Shown: one piece after another, positions 26,549-35,796 of the stretch
Layout of the letters: every line of letters starts with the position of its first letter
Numbering within the stretch: position 1 is the first letter of the stretch
Assembly (NCBI RefSeq): GCF_007830265.1
Contig: NZ_VLKE01000001.1
Span: 4,340,001 to 4,404,000, forward strand
Direction of reading: 5' to 3'
DNA length: 64,000 bases
Source of the DNA: Micromonospora olivasterospora
GTDB lineage: Bacteria > Actinomycetota > Actinomycetes > Mycobacteriales > Micromonosporaceae
Position numbers and translations under genes: made by a program
Notes under the pieces: model-generated
The model's database searches: none
Seen by the model: only the letters and a program-made list of their open reading frames with translations
Told to the model about the DNA's origin: nothing

Positions 26549-28651
26549 TCAGGCGGGGAGGCTGGCCAGCCCGGCGGGCAGGAACCGCCGGCCCGTGACC
26601 CGCTCGCTGGTGCCGGTCCGGTCCAGGTACGGCGTGACGCCGCCGAGGTGGAACGGCCAGCCGGCACCGAGGATCATGCACAGGTCGATGTCCTGCGCCT
26701 CGGCCACGACGCCCTCGTCCAGCATCAGCCGGACCTCCTGCGCCAGGCCGTCGAGCGCGTTCCGGCGTACCTGCTCGGCGGTCAGCGGCTGGTCGCCGAC
26801 CACGAGCAGCTTCGCCACCTCGGGGTTGATCTCGTCGTCGACCACGATCGGCTGGCCGGCGTCGGCGATCCGCCTGAGGTTCTCGCTGACGTCGAACCGG
26901 TCCGGGAACGCGGCGTGCAGCGTGCCGCCCACGTGGTACGCCACGGCCGGGCCGACGAGCTGGAGCAGGGCCAGCGGCCGCATCGGCAGGCCCAGCGGGT
27001 CCAGGGCGCTGTCGGCCACGTCCAGCGGGGTACCGGCGTCGACGGCGGCGAAGACGCTGCCGAGGAAGCGGGTCAGCAGCCGGTTGACCACGAACGCGGG
27101 CGCGTCCTTCACCAGCACCGACGACTTCTTCAGCTGCCTGCCGACGGCGAACGCGGTGGCCAGGGTGGCGTCGTCCGTCCGCTCGCCCCGGACGATCTCC
27201 AGCAGCGGCAGCACGGCGACCGGGTTGAAGAAGTGGAAACCGACCACCCGCTCCGGGTGCTCCAGCTCGGCCGCCATCGCCGTGACCGACAGGCTGGAGG
27301 TGTTCGTCGCGAGCACCGCCTCCGGGGAGACGATCTTCTCCAGCTCGGCCCAGACCTGCTTCTTGACGTTCAGGTCCTCGAACACGGCCTCGATGACGAA
27401 GTCACAGTCAGCGAACGAAGTGAGCTGGCCCGGCGCCGACGCCGCGAACGCCTCTGCCTTCGGGGAGCCGCTGATCAGGCCGTACAGCTTGGCCGCCGTG
27501 CCCTTGTCCATCCGGCCCTTGGAGACCTGCTTCTCGATCTGGGTGTGCACGTAGCCGACGCCCTTGTCGACGCGGGCCTGGTCCAGGTCGGTCAGCACGA
27601 CCGGCACCTGGAGGCGGCGGGCGAACAGCAGCGCGAGCTGGCTGGCCATCAGGCCGGCGCCCACGATGCCGACCTTGGTGACCGGGCGGGCCAGGTCCTT
27701 GTCCGGCGCGCCGGCCGGCCGCTTGGCCCGCCGCTGCACCAGGTCGAACGCGTACAGGCCGCTGCGTAGCTCCGCGGAGAAGGCCAGGTCCGCGAGGGCC
27801 TCGTCCTCGGCGGCGGTGCCGGTCGCGAAGTCCGCGTCCCTGGCCGTCTCCAGCAGGTCCAGCGCCCGGTACGCGGCCGGGACCGCGCCGTGCAGCCGCT
27901 GGTCCAGGGTCTGCCGGGCGAAGTAGAGCACGCCCGCCCACATGTCCCGGTCGACCTCGGGCCGGGTCACCGTGATCTGGCCGCGCACCACGCCGGCGGC
28001 CCACTCCAGCGAGCGTTCGAGGAAGTCCGCCGGCTCCAGCAGCACGTCCGCGATGCCCATCCCCGCCGCCTGCTTCGGCTTGAGCATCCTGTTCTGCATC
28101 AGCGGGTTCTGGATGATCACCTGGGTCGCGGCCGGGATGCCGATCAGGTGCGGCAACAGCTGGGTGCCGCCCCAGCCCGGGACCAGGCCGAGGGAGACCT
28201 CGGGCAGCGCGAGCGCGGAGGCCCCGCCGGACAGGGTCCGGTAGTGGCAGTGCAGCGCCAGTTCCAGGCCGCCGCCCATCGCCGCGCCGTTGACGAACGC
28301 GAAGGTGGGGACCGGGCTGTCCTTCAGCCGGGCGAAGACCCGGTGGCCGAGCCGGCCGATCTCCAGCGCCTGCTCCCGGTCGGCGAGCTGCGGCAGGCTG
28401 GTGAGGTCCGCGCCCACGCAGAAGATGTACGGCTTGCCGGTGACCGCCACGAACGCCGGGTCCCCCGCGAGGGCGGCGGTGATCGCCTCGTCCAGGCTGG
28501 TCAGGCCGCCCGGGCCGAACGTGTTCGGCTTGGTGTGGTCGAAGCCGTTGTCCAGGGTGATCAGGGCGGCCGGGCGGTCCAGCCCGGGCACGTGCACCTG
28601 GCGCAGCAGCGCCTTCGTGACCACCTCGTTCGGTGCCGCGAGCGTGCTCAC
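26549..28651 (-). CDS. FadB-type 3-hydroxyacyl-CoA dehydrogenase/enoyl-CoA hydratase
   Basis: 700 residues with two enzymes in one chain. Residues about 10-280 are a crotonase-fold enoyl-CoA hydratase (oxyanion-hole segments FCVGADLTSL and NGAAMGGGLELAL, with the catalytic Glu region LPEVSLGLVPGWGGT). Residues about 325-620 are an NAD-dependent 3-hydroxyacyl-CoA dehydrogenase (VGIVGAGLMASQLA, VIEAVFEDLNVKKQ, ATNTSSLSV, GFHFFNPV). GTG 28651 overlaps the thiolase stop (GTGA). With the thiolase it carries out the last three steps of fatty-acid beta-oxidation. The glycine motif has MA in place of MG. Confidence 0.95.
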   Translation of the reverse strand: MSTLAAPNEVVTKALLRQVHVPGLDRPAALITLDNGFDHTKPNTFGPGGLTSLDEAITAALAGDPAFVAVTGKPYIFCVGADLTSLPQLADREQALEIGRLGHRVFARLKDSPVPTFAFVNGAAMGGGLELALHCHYRTLSGGASALALPEVSLGLVPGWGGTQLLPHLIGIPAATQVIIQNPLMQNRMLKPKQAAGMGIADVLLEPADFLERSLEWAAGVVRGQITVTRPEVDRDMWAGVLYFARQTLDQRLHGAVPAAYRALDLLETARDADFATGTAAEDEALADLAFSAELRSGLYAFDLVQRRAKRPAGAPDKDLARPVTKVGIVGAGLMASQLALLFARRLQVPVVLTDLDQARVDKGVGYVHTQIEKQVSKGRMDKGTAAKLYGLISGSPKAEAFAASAPGQLTSFADCDFVIEAVFEDLNVKKQVWAELEKIVSPEAVLATNTSSLSVTAMAAELEHPERVVGFHFFNPVAVLPLLEIVRGERTDDATLATAFAVGRQLKKSSVLVKDAPAFVVNRLLTRFLGSVFAAVDAGTPLDVADSALDPLGLPMRPLALLQLVGPAVAYHVGGTLHAAFPDRFDVSENLRRIADAGQPIVVDDEINPEVAKLLVVGDQPLTAEQVRRNALDGLAQEVRLMLDEGVVAEAQDIDLCMILGAGWPFHLGGVTPYLDRTGTSERVTGRRFLPAGLASLPA

Positions 28652-29868
28652 TTGTCGCCCTCCCGCTGAGCCGGCTTGCTGGACTCCGTCCAGTGTGGGT
28701 TCTCCCAGATCACGGTGCCGCCCATGCCGATGCCGACGCACATGGCGGTGAGGCCGTAGCGGACCTCGGGGTGCTCGGCGAACTGCCGGGCGAGCTGGGT
28801 CATCAGCCGCACCCCGGAGGAGGCGAGCGGGTGACCGATGGCGATCGCGCCGCCCCACGGGTTGACCCGCGGGTCGTCGTCGGCGATGCCGAAGTGGTCG
28901 AGGAAGGCCAGCACCTGCACGGCGAACGCCTCGTTCAGCTCGAACAGGCCGATGTCGTCGATGGTCAGGCCGGCGATGCGCAGCGCCTTCTCGGTCGACG
29001 GGATCGGGCCGACGCCCATCACCTCGGGCTCGACGCCGACGAAGCCGTACGAGACGAGCCGCATGGCCACCGGGAGGCCCAGCTCGCGGGCCGTGGACTC
29101 GGCGGCGATCAGGCTCGCGGTCGCGCCGTCGTTCAGGCCGGCGGAGTTGCCCGCGGTGACCCGACCGTGCGGGCGGAACGGGGTCTTCAGGGTGGCGAGC
29201 TTCTCCATCGAGGTGTCGCGGGGCGCCTCGTCCACGGTGGCCAGGCCCCAGCCGCCGTCGGAGTCGCGGGTGGCCACCGGCACCAGGTCGCCCTGGAGCT
29301 TGCCGTTGGCGTACGCCTTCGCGGTCCGCTGCTGGGAGGCGAGCGCGAACGCGTCCGCGCGCTCCTTGGTGACGTGCGGGACCCGGTCGTGCAGGTTCTC
29401 CGCCGTGGCGCCCATGACCAGGGCGGACGGGTCGACCAGCTTCTCGGCGACGATGCGCGGGTTCGGGTCGACGCCCTCGCCCATGGGGTGCCGTCCCATG
29501 TGCTCGACGCCGCCGGCGATCGCCACGTCGTACGCGCCCATGGCGATGCCGCCGGCCACGGTCGTGACGGCGGTCATCGCACCGGCGCACATCCGGTCGA
29601 TGGCGAGGCCGGGCACCGTCCTGGGCAGGCCGGCCAGCAGGGCGGCGGTGCGGCCGATGGTGAGGCCCTGGTCGCCGATCTGGGTGGTGGCGGCGATGGC
29701 GACCTCCTCGACGCGCTCCGGCGGCAGCTGCGGGTTGCGGCGCAGCAGCTCGCGGATGCAGCGGATCACGAGGTCGTCGGCGCGGGTGTTGGCGTACATG
29801 CCACCCGCCTTGCCGAACGGGGTGCGGACGCCGTCGACGAAGACGACGTCCCGGACTTCACGGGGCAC
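28648..29868 (-). CDS. Acetyl-CoA acyltransferase (thiolase, FadA-type)
   Basis: 406 residues. Thiolase residues are present: nucleophile Cys in DRMCAGAMTAV, the His motif AIGHPLASSG, and the second Cys in CVGIGMGGTVIW. GTG 29868 is preferred because a perfect AAGGAGG lies five bases upstream; an ATG at 29889 would put that sequence inside the gene. It cleaves 3-ketoacyl-CoA with CoA and is the first gene of the two-gene beta-oxidation operon. The divergent PadR gene lies 200 bases away and could control it, though no PadR-like palindrome was seen close to this start. Confidence 0.96.
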   Translation of the reverse strand: MPREVRDVVFVDGVRTPFGKAGGMYANTRADDLVIRCIRELLRRNPQLPPERVEEVAIAATTQIGDQGLTIGRTAALLAGLPRTVPGLAIDRMCAGAMTAVTTVAGGIAMGAYDVAIAGGVEHMGRHPMGEGVDPNPRIVAEKLVDPSALVMGATAENLHDRVPHVTKERADAFALASQQRTAKAYANGKLQGDLVPVATRDSDGGWGLATVDEAPRDTSMEKLATLKTPFRPHGRVTAGNSAGLNDGATASLIAAESTARELGLPVAMRLVSYGFVGVEPEVMGVGPIPSTEKALRIAGLTIDDIGLFELNEAFAVQVLAFLDHFGIADDDPRVNPWGGAIAIGHPLASSGVRLMTQLARQFAEHPEVRYGLTAMCVGIGMGGTVIWENPHWTESSKPAQREGDK

Positions 29869-30033
29869 TTGAGCCTCCTTTTCGACCATGGTTCGGCCTT
29901 CGGCGCCGACAGGCGGCGCCGCGGACCGAACGACGGTCGCCGGCACGGGCGTGGTCCCTCGGATGCTACTCGCCGGTAACTATCGCCGTGGGTGTCCCCC
30001 TGTGTGGCGCGCCCCACATTGAGGCGGTATTTG

Positions 30034-30068
30034 GCGTCACATAATAGCCGCGAGCTATTATGTGACGC
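30034..30068 (+). promoter_or_regulatory. Perfect palindromic operator overlapping the padR promoter
   Basis: A 15-base inverted repeat, GCGTCACATAATAGC (30034-30048) and its exact complement (30054-30068), is separated by CGCGA. The right arm contains TATTAT (30056-30061), a good -10 element, and ends on the base before ATG 30069. A TTGGCG at 30031-30036 could be the -35. Binding here would block transcription of the regulator itself, the usual PadR autoregulation. Confidence 0.8.
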
Positions 30069-30446
30069 ATGACACCGGGCGTCGGATCCGAGGGCCGCGA
30101 CCGCCACACCCAACTGCTCAGAGGCGTGCTCGACATATGCATGCTGGCGCTGCTCGACCGGGAGCCCGCCCACGGCTACGAGCTGGTCCGCCGGCTGAAC
30201 GCCGCCGGGCTGGACGCTGTCGGCTACGGCACGGTCTATCCGCTGCTCACCCGGATGCGCCGGCTCGGGCTGGTCGCCGACGTGGTCGAGGAGAGCCCGA
30301 CCGGCCCGCCCCGCAAGGTGTACGCGCTCACCCGCGACGGGCGGCAACAGCTCGCCACCTGGAAACGGCAGTGGTGGACCTTCACCGACACGATCAACGC
30401 CACGATCACCGACGCGGGGTCCGCCGCGTCCACCACCGGGAGGTAG
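30069..30446 (+). CDS. PadR family transcriptional regulator
   Basis: 125 residues. The winged-helix domain has the PadR hallmark LLDREPAHGYELVRRL near the N-terminus and GTVYPLLTRMRRLGLV as recognition and wing region, then PRKVYALTRDGRQQLATW. ATG 30069 directly follows the palindrome, so the message is probably leaderless. Two bases separate it from the next gene, a small membrane protein, the common PadR plus membrane-partner operon. The ligand is unknown. Confidence 0.94.
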   Translation: MTPGVGSEGRDRHTQLLRGVLDICMLALLDREPAHGYELVRRLNAAGLDAVGYGTVYPLLTRMRRLGLVADVVEESPTGPPRKVYALTRDGRQQLATWKRQWWTFTDTINATITDAGSAASTTGR

Positions 30447-30448
30447 CC

Positions 30449-31099
30449 GTGCAGGACGCCGACGACGTCATCGCCACCGCCGAGCGCGAGTGGCGGGCCA
30501 TGGGGGTCGTGCCCCGCGACCGGGCGGCGCTCGCCGCGGACCTGCGGCGGGAACTGGAGGCGGCCGCTGCCGACGGCATCACCCCGCGGCAGCTGCTGGG
30601 CGGCGCCGACGTCAGGGCGTTCGCCCGCCGGCTCGCCGCCGAGTCCGGCGCCGAACGTCTGACGTACGAGACGGAACGGCTGTTGCGCACCGCGCTGGCC
30701 GGGGCGGCGCCCGGGCTCGTCCTCTCCTGGCTGCTGCTCTGGGAACAGGTGCCGTTCGGGGTCGACATGCCAGGCGCCCTTCTGGTGGCCCGGCACGCGA
30801 TCTGCGCCGCGGCCGTGCTCGTGGGCGCGCTGCTCGCCGTCCGGCTCAGGATGCGCGACGTGCCGGGGATCGACCGGACGGTGTGGGCGATGGCCCTGCT
30901 CGTGCCGCTGGCCGGGGCGCTGGTCACCCCGCTCACCATGGCCTTCGCCTGGACGACCGGCTACAGCACCGCCCTGCCCGTGCTGCTGTTCGAGGCGGCG
31001 ATGGTGGGCGCGGCGTTGGCCGGGGCGACCCTGCTGGCCCGCTGGTGGGCGCTGACACCCGCGCTCCGCGACGCGCAGCCGGTCGCCCCCGGTCACTGA
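30449..31099 (+). CDS. Membrane protein co-operonic with padR
   Basis: 216 residues from GTG 30449, with GGGAGG about five bases upstream (inside the padR end). The first 80 residues are a soluble helical region similar in style to permease-prefix domains (ATAEREWRAMGV, LAADLRRELEAAAADG). Then come about four membrane segments (near 92-107, 118-135, 147-165 and 175-200). Such membrane proteins often accompany PadR regulators and are controlled by them. No specific family assigned. Confidence 0.8.
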   Translation: MQDADDVIATAEREWRAMGVVPRDRAALAADLRRELEAAAADGITPRQLLGGADVRAFARRLAAESGAERLTYETERLLRTALAGAAPGLVLSWLLLWEQVPFGVDMPGALLVARHAICAAAVLVGALLAVRLRMRDVPGIDRTVWAMALLVPLAGALVTPLTMAFAWTTGYSTALPVLLFEAAMVGAALAGATLLARWWALTPALRDAQPVAPGH

Positions 31100-31126
31100 A
31101 CCGCCCCAGGTCACCGAACCGCCCCC
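31091..31126. repeat. 18-bp tandem duplication at the 3' end of the membrane-protein gene
   Basis: Two adjacent 18-base units (GGTCACYGAACCGCCCCM). The first spans the stop codon at 31097-31099, the second lies beyond it. Confidence 0.8.
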
Positions 31127-31152
31127 GGCCGGCGGAATCCGCCGCCGGCCGG
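31125..31152. terminator. Bidirectional hairpin between convergent genes
   Basis: An 11-base inverted repeat (CCGGCCGGCGG / CCGCCGGCCGG) with a six-base loop between the membrane-protein gene and the RNase D gene, which converge here. Confidence 0.65.
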
Positions 31153-31166
31153 AGCCACCGGCTCGG

Positions 31167-32495
31167 TCAGGAGCCGGTGGCCGGCTCCCCGAGCGCGGGG
31201 GTGAGGTCCGGGACCAGCAGGGTCAGCTGCCACTCGCGGGCACCGTGGCCGCGCAGCGTCTCGGCGACGGTGTCCTCGGTGACCTCGTCCGGCGGGGTCC
31301 AGGCGAGGCGGCGGATCGAGTCCGGCGCGATCAGATTCTCCGGCGGCAGCGTGTGCGCCCCGGCGATCCGGATCACCACCTCCCGGCACCGGGCCAGCCG
31401 GCCCGCCGCCACCGGGTCCCGCTCCGCCCACCGGTGCGGCGGGGGCGGCCCCTCCACCACCGGGGCGACCGGCAGCGCGTCGTCCGGCAGTTGCCGGGCG
31501 TCGTCCAGCGCCGCCAGCCACGTACGGGCCAGCCGGCGCACCGAGCGGCCGCCGAACCCGGGCAGGGTGAGCAGGGTCTTCTCGTCCCTCGGGTCCAGCT
31601 CGGCCGCGGCGACGATCGCCGAGTCCGGCAGCACCCGGCCCGGCGCGGCGTCACGGCGGGCGGCGATCTGGTCCCGCGCGTACCACAGGGAACGGACCCG
31701 GGCCTGGGCCCGGGCGCCGCGCACCCGGTGGATGCCGGAGGTGCGCCGCCAGGGCTCCGCCCGCACCCGGGGCGGGCGCGCGCCGGCGCGGATCAGCGCG
31801 GCGAACTCCTCCGCCGCCCACGCCGACTTGCCCTGCCGGGTCAGCTCCTCGTCGAGCGCGTCGCGCAGGTCGACCAGCAGCTCGACGTCGAGGGCGGCGT
31901 AGGTGAGCCAGGACTCCGGCAGCGGACGGCTCGACCAGTCGGCCGCCGAGTGGTGCTTCTCCAGGCTGAACCCGAGTAGCTGCTCGGTCAGCGCGGCCAG
32001 GCCGACCCGCTCGAATCCGGCCAGCCGAGCGGCCAGTTCCGTGTCGAAGAGGCGGCGCGGGCGTAGCCCCAACTCGGTCAGGCAGGGCAGGTCCTGGCTC
32101 GCGGCGTGCAGCACCCACTCGGCGTCCGCGATCGCCGCGTCGAGGGCGCTGAGGTCGGGCAGCGGGAGCGGGTCGATCAGCACGGTGCCGGCGCCGGCCC
32201 GGCGCAACTGCACCAGGTACGCGCGCTGGCTGTAGCGGTACCCCGAGGCGCGCTCGGCGTCCAGGGCGACGGGGCCGGTGCCGGCCGCGAAGCGGGCCAC
32301 GACCTCGGCGAGCTCGGCCTCGGCGGCCACCGGCTGGGGGGTGCCCTCGCGTGGGGCGGTCAGCGGCACGGGCGCGCCGCCGGTCGGTTCGGGCCCCGCG
32401 CCCGCCGGCTCCAGGGTGGCCGAGGGGGCGTCGTGCGGCTCGTCTCCCGTTCGGCTCTCGGCGGCCCGACGGCGCAGGGGTGGTTCGTCGGTCAC
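31167..32495 (-). CDS. rnd: Ribonuclease D
   Basis: 442 residues. A 3'-5' exonuclease domain (about 60-240) shows the DEDD-type acidic residues: VALDAERASGY (D and E), HAASQDLPCL (D) and the LTYAALDVELLVDL region (Y and D). An HRDC domain follows (about 255-340). It trims tRNA and other stable RNA 3' ends. The 50-residue Pro/Gly-rich N-terminal tail is an actinobacterial addition. Position next to DUF3000 and hemE matches Rv2681. GTG 32495 is a leaderless candidate. Confidence 0.95.
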   Translation of the reverse strand: MTDEPPLRRRAAESRTGDEPHDAPSATLEPAGAGPEPTGGAPVPLTAPREGTPQPVAAEAELAEVVARFAAGTGPVALDAERASGYRYSQRAYLVQLRRAGAGTVLIDPLPLPDLSALDAAIADAEWVLHAASQDLPCLTELGLRPRRLFDTELAARLAGFERVGLAALTEQLLGFSLEKHHSAADWSSRPLPESWLTYAALDVELLVDLRDALDEELTRQGKSAWAAEEFAALIRAGARPPRVRAEPWRRTSGIHRVRGARAQARVRSLWYARDQIAARRDAAPGRVLPDSAIVAAAELDPRDEKTLLTLPGFGGRSVRRLARTWLAALDDARQLPDDALPVAPVVEGPPPPHRWAERDPVAAGRLARCREVVIRIAGAHTLPPENLIAPDSIRRLAWTPPDEVTEDTVAETLRGHGAREWQLTLLVPDLTPALGEPATGS

Positions 32496-32501
32496 CTGAC
32501 A

Positions 32502-32507
32502 ACCCTA
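32502..32507 (-). promoter_or_regulatory. Candidate -10 element for leaderless rnd
   Basis: Minus-strand TAGGGT, six bases before GTG 32495, without a Shine-Dalgarno. Confidence 0.5.
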
Positions 32508-32699
32508 GTGCGCCCGGCCGACAGACGCGCGCAGCCGGGTAGGGCCGTGTCGGTGCCGGCGACTTGACGCGACATGGCAGGGTCGGACATCGGGGGAGAC
32601 AAAGCGCTTTCGTGCAGGTACGTTCCTCCGGGCCGTTCGTCCGGGATCGCACCGGCGGGCGGCGCAGGCACCGGGGCGGCTACGGGGAGGGCGTTGGCC

Positions 32700-34105
32700 A
32701 TGACGACGGCTGGGTACGGTCCGACGGGCGGGAGGCAGGTCCCGGGCGACGGGGACGGCTGGCGGGATGCCGCCGCACCTCCCGCTTCCGCTCCTCCCGC
32801 TTCGGTTCCTCCCGCTTCGGTTCCTCCCGCTGCCTCCGCCCCTCCCGCCGCGCCTGGCGCTGCCTTCGCCGCTCCCGGCGTTGCCGCCGCCCCCGGCGAG
32901 GCCCGGGACACCGGCACCCGCCCAGGCCCGCTGCCGCCGCGGATGGAGCCTCCGCGCGGCACGGCCAGCCCGTACCCGCCGCCCACCGTCCCCGGTCAGG
33001 CGACGGTCCCCGGCCAGTGGGCCGGCGGCTCGGCCCCCGCCGGCTGGCCCGCGGCCGGGCAGCACCCCGCCGCGCCCGTCGCCCCGCCGGTGGCCGGCCC
33101 GGCGCATCCGCAGGCGTCGCCCGTCAACCCGGCGCCCCCGCAGGCGTCGCCCGGCGGTCCGGCGTTCCCGCAGGCGTCCCCGGTCGTCGGCCCCACGCAC
33201 GCGCACGGTCCCGCCGCGTCCGGGGCGGCGTATCCGCAGGGCGGGCCGTCCCCGGTCCCCGGGCCGGCGTGGCCGACCCAGGCCGGCGTGCCCGCCCCAG
33301 CCGCTGGCCCCGCCCGCCCGCCCCCGCGCGGGGGCGGGCGCTCGGGCTGGTCGCGCTCGGGCTGGCCGTGGTCCTGGCCGTGGCGGCGGGCGTGCAGGCG
33401 TACCAGATCAACCGGCTCTCCGACCGGCTCGCCGACACGAACCGGCGGCTGACCGCCGCGCAGGAGGGCGACAACACGCGGCTCGACGGTCTGGACCAGC
33501 GGACGCAGGCACTGGAGAAGCAGGCCGGCGCCCAGTTCAACCCGGAGGCGGTGGCCAGCGCGGTGCTGCCCAGCGTGTTCCGGGTCCGGGCCGGGCAGTT
33601 CACCGGCACCGCGTTCGCGGTCGGCAAGCCGGCCGACCGCGGCGGGACGAACCTGTTCACGAACTTCCACGTCGTCGAGTCGGTCTGGGAGGGCGGCGGC
33701 CGACAGGTTTTCCTGGAGCGCACCGACCAGCGCTTCCCGGCCACCATCGTCAAGGTCGACAAGGAGAACGACGTCGCGCACCTGCGCACGTCCGGTCGGT
33801 TCACCGGCCTCGTGACGGCGTCCACCCCGGTCAAGTCCGGGCAGCAGATCGTCGTCGTCGGCGCCCCGCTCGGGCTGGAGGACAGCGTCACGACCGGTGT
33901 GGTCAGCGCCTTCCGCGAGGCCGACCAGGGCTCCGGGCCGGTCATCCAGTTCGACGCCCCGATCAACCCCGGCAACTCGGGCGGTCCGGTCATCAACGGC
34001 CAGAAGCAGGTGGTCGGGATCGCCACCGCCAAGGCCCGCGACGCGGAGGGCATCGGCCTCGCCGTACCCATCAAGATCGCCTGCGACGGCTTCCGGATCT
34101 GCTGA
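32700..34105 (+). CDS. HtrA/trypsin-like serine protease with Pro-rich N-terminus (frameshift inside)
   Basis: From ATG 32700 (GGGGAGGG about eight bases upstream) one frame encodes a 210-residue Pro/Ala-rich cytosolic tail. At 33315-33340 the reading must move by one lost base to the frame that holds the membrane anchor (LGLVALGLAVVLAVAAGV), a short coiled coil and the protease domain to the stop at 34105. The catalytic triad is visible: His in TNFHVVE, Asp in ENDVAHL, Ser in NPGNSGGPV. There is no PDZ domain. The protease would face outside the membrane. The frame holding the protease is open upstream to 32564, but there it encodes Arg-rich nonsense. Confidence 0.82.
33315..33340. repeat. 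26-bp perfect GC-only palindrome at the protease frameshift
   Basis: C, then GCCCGCCCCCGC (33316-33327) and its exact complement, then G. It lies precisely where the reading frame of the HtrA-like gene changes. Confidence 0.9.
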
Positions 34106-34181
34106 CCGCCGCCGCCTTCGTACCAACCGATCCGCTGGCCCCGCCGGCCGCCGGGCCCGTCACCTGGAGGAAGAAGAGACA

Positions 34182-35105
34182 ATGACCCAGCCACCGACCG
34201 GGCCGGGGGGCCAGCCGCCGTACCCGCCGCCGGGCGGCGCCGGCTACGGCCCCGGCCAGCCCGTTCCCCAGCAGTACGGCCCGACCGGTCAGCCGAACGA
34301 GCCGACCCGGCAGTTCACCCCCGGCCAGTACGGACCCCCCCAGCCGGCCGAGCCGACGCAGCAGATGCCCACCCAGCAGATGCCGCAGTACCCGGCACCG
34401 CAGCCGGGCCAGCCGGCCGTCCCGCCGCCCGTTCCGCCCGCCGCCCCGCCCGTCCCGCCGCCGGCACCGGCCTTCGGGCAGCAGCCGCCGTCCGCGCCGC
34501 CGGCACCGCCCTTCGGGCAACAGCCGCAGTCCGCGCCGCCGTTCGGGCAGCCCGTCTCCACTCCGCCGGTCTCCGGGCCCGGGTACCCACAGCCGATGTC
34601 GGTGCCGCCGGCCTCCGGCCCGGGCTTCGGCCAGCCCATGTCGGGCCCGCCCGGCTCCGCGCCGCCCTACGGCGCGCCCGGCACCGGGGGCAAGGGCAAG
34701 CGCACCGCGCTCGTCCTGGGCCTGGTGGCGGCGCTGCTCCTCGTCCTCGGCGGGGTGATGACGGGCCTGTACGTGACCAAGAGCAGCGAGCTGAACCGTA
34801 CCGAGCAGCGGCTGACCGCCCAGGTCAGCGAGCGGGACGGGACGATCGCGGCGAACAAGACCGAGATCGAGAAGCTGAAGGCCGACCTCCAGAGCGTTCG
34901 GGACAAGCTGTCCGACACCGAACAGGACCTCACGGGCACCCGCAACGACCGGGACGAGCAGGCCCGGCAGAAGAAGGTCATCGCGACCTGCCTGGACAAG
35001 CTCACCTCGGCGCTGGCCGCCGCCGCGGCGAACAACAAGGCCGCGTACGACAAGGCCACCCAGGGGATGAACAAGATCTGCGACGAGGCCGAGAACTACC
35101 TCTGA
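34182..35105 (+). CDS. Pro/Gln-rich membrane protein with external coiled coil
   Basis: 307 residues. Residues 1-165 are a disordered Pro/Gln/Gly-rich tail with repeats such as FGQQPPSAPPAP, PTQQMPTQQMP and SGPGF/YxQPMS. One membrane segment follows (about 172-194, LVLGLVAALLLVLGGVMTGLYV), then a heptad-rich coiled coil (about 198-260, including LTAQVSERDGTI and LQSVRDKLSDTEQDL) and a helical end with two Cys. ATG 34182 has CTGGAGGAAG upstream. It lies 76 bases after the HtrA-like gene with a similar tail-plus-anchor plan, so a functional pair is possible. No family recognised. Confidence 0.78.
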   Translation: MTQPPTGPGGQPPYPPPGGAGYGPGQPVPQQYGPTGQPNEPTRQFTPGQYGPPQPAEPTQQMPTQQMPQYPAPQPGQPAVPPPVPPAAPPVPPPAPAFGQQPPSAPPAPPFGQQPQSAPPFGQPVSTPPVSGPGYPQPMSVPPASGPGFGQPMSGPPGSAPPYGAPGTGGKGKRTALVLGLVAALLLVLGGVMTGLYVTKSSELNRTEQRLTAQVSERDGTIAANKTEIEKLKADLQSVRDKLSDTEQDLTGTRNDRDEQARQKKVIATCLDKLTSALAAAAANNKAAYDKATQGMNKICDEAENYL

Positions 35106-35120
35106 CGGGTCCGCCGTACC

Positions 35121-35157
35121 GCGGGCCGCGCCACCGGAACCCGGCGGCGTGGCCCGC
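35121..35157. terminator. Hairpin between convergent coiled-coil and DUF3000 genes
   Basis: A 12-base inverted repeat with one mismatch (GCGGGCCGCGCC at 35121-35132 and GGCGTGGCCCGC at 35146-35157). Confidence 0.65.
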
Positions 35158-35256
35158 GCCGGTCCGGTCAGGCCACGCCACCGGACACCGTTGCGCTGGC
35201 GCGGCCCGCGCTGGACCGTCAGGCCGCGCCGGCCGGGCGGCGCTCCGGCAGCGCGG

Positions 35257-35789
35257 TCACCCCGGGCGGGGCAGCCCCGCCGTCGAGGAGAGCAGCGCGC
35301 ACCAGGCGAGCAGGTGCGGGGTCAGGTCCTCCCCGAGCGGCGTCCAGGAGGCGCGGATCTCGATGTCGCCGGCGGTCGGCGGACCGGCCAGGTCGCCGAA
35401 GCGGGTCGACATGGTCTGGGTGACCGTGCCGCCGATCGCCCGGTGCCGGGCGTCCTGCGCGTCGAGGGCGTCCGTCAGCCAGGTCCAGCCGACCCCGGGC
35501 AGCAGCGGGTCGGCGGCCAGGTCGACCTCCAACTCCGCCGTCACGTAGGTGACCAGCCGCAGCGTGCCCTGCCATGCCTCGTGCCCGGCCGGGTCGTGCA
35601 GCAGGATGAGCCGCCCGGTGGCCACCTCGTCGCCGTCGCGCAGCACGGTCGCGGAGAGCGCGAACGCGTACGGCGCGAGCCGCTGCGGCGCGCCGACCTC
35701 CTCCAGGATGATCTCCGACCGGGGCGCGGCCGACCGGAGCCCGGCGACCGCGCGGGCGAAGGTCTCCGGGAGCGCGATCGGGGGGCCAT
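35257..35789 (-). CDS. DUF3000 family protein (5' frameshift in a C6 run)
   Basis: The family sequence begins [14 protein letters not shown] and runs through [39 protein letters not shown] and [13 protein letters not shown] to [14 protein letters not shown]. In this frame no start codon exists before residue 45. ATG 35789, seven bases after a TAGGCT element, is in another frame; one extra C in the six-base run at 35780-35785 would join it to the family frame. An untouched reading would give only 129 residues from GTG 35646. Divergent from hemE, as in mycobacteria (Rv2680/Rv2678c). Function unknown. Confidence 0.8.
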
Positions 35790-35796
35790 GTCCGGC

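Noticed and set aside
32564..32699. Upstream extension of the protease frame
   Set aside because: It encodes Arg/Gly-rich sequence with no Shine-Dalgarno. The Pro-rich tail in the other frame from ATG 32700 fits the family better.
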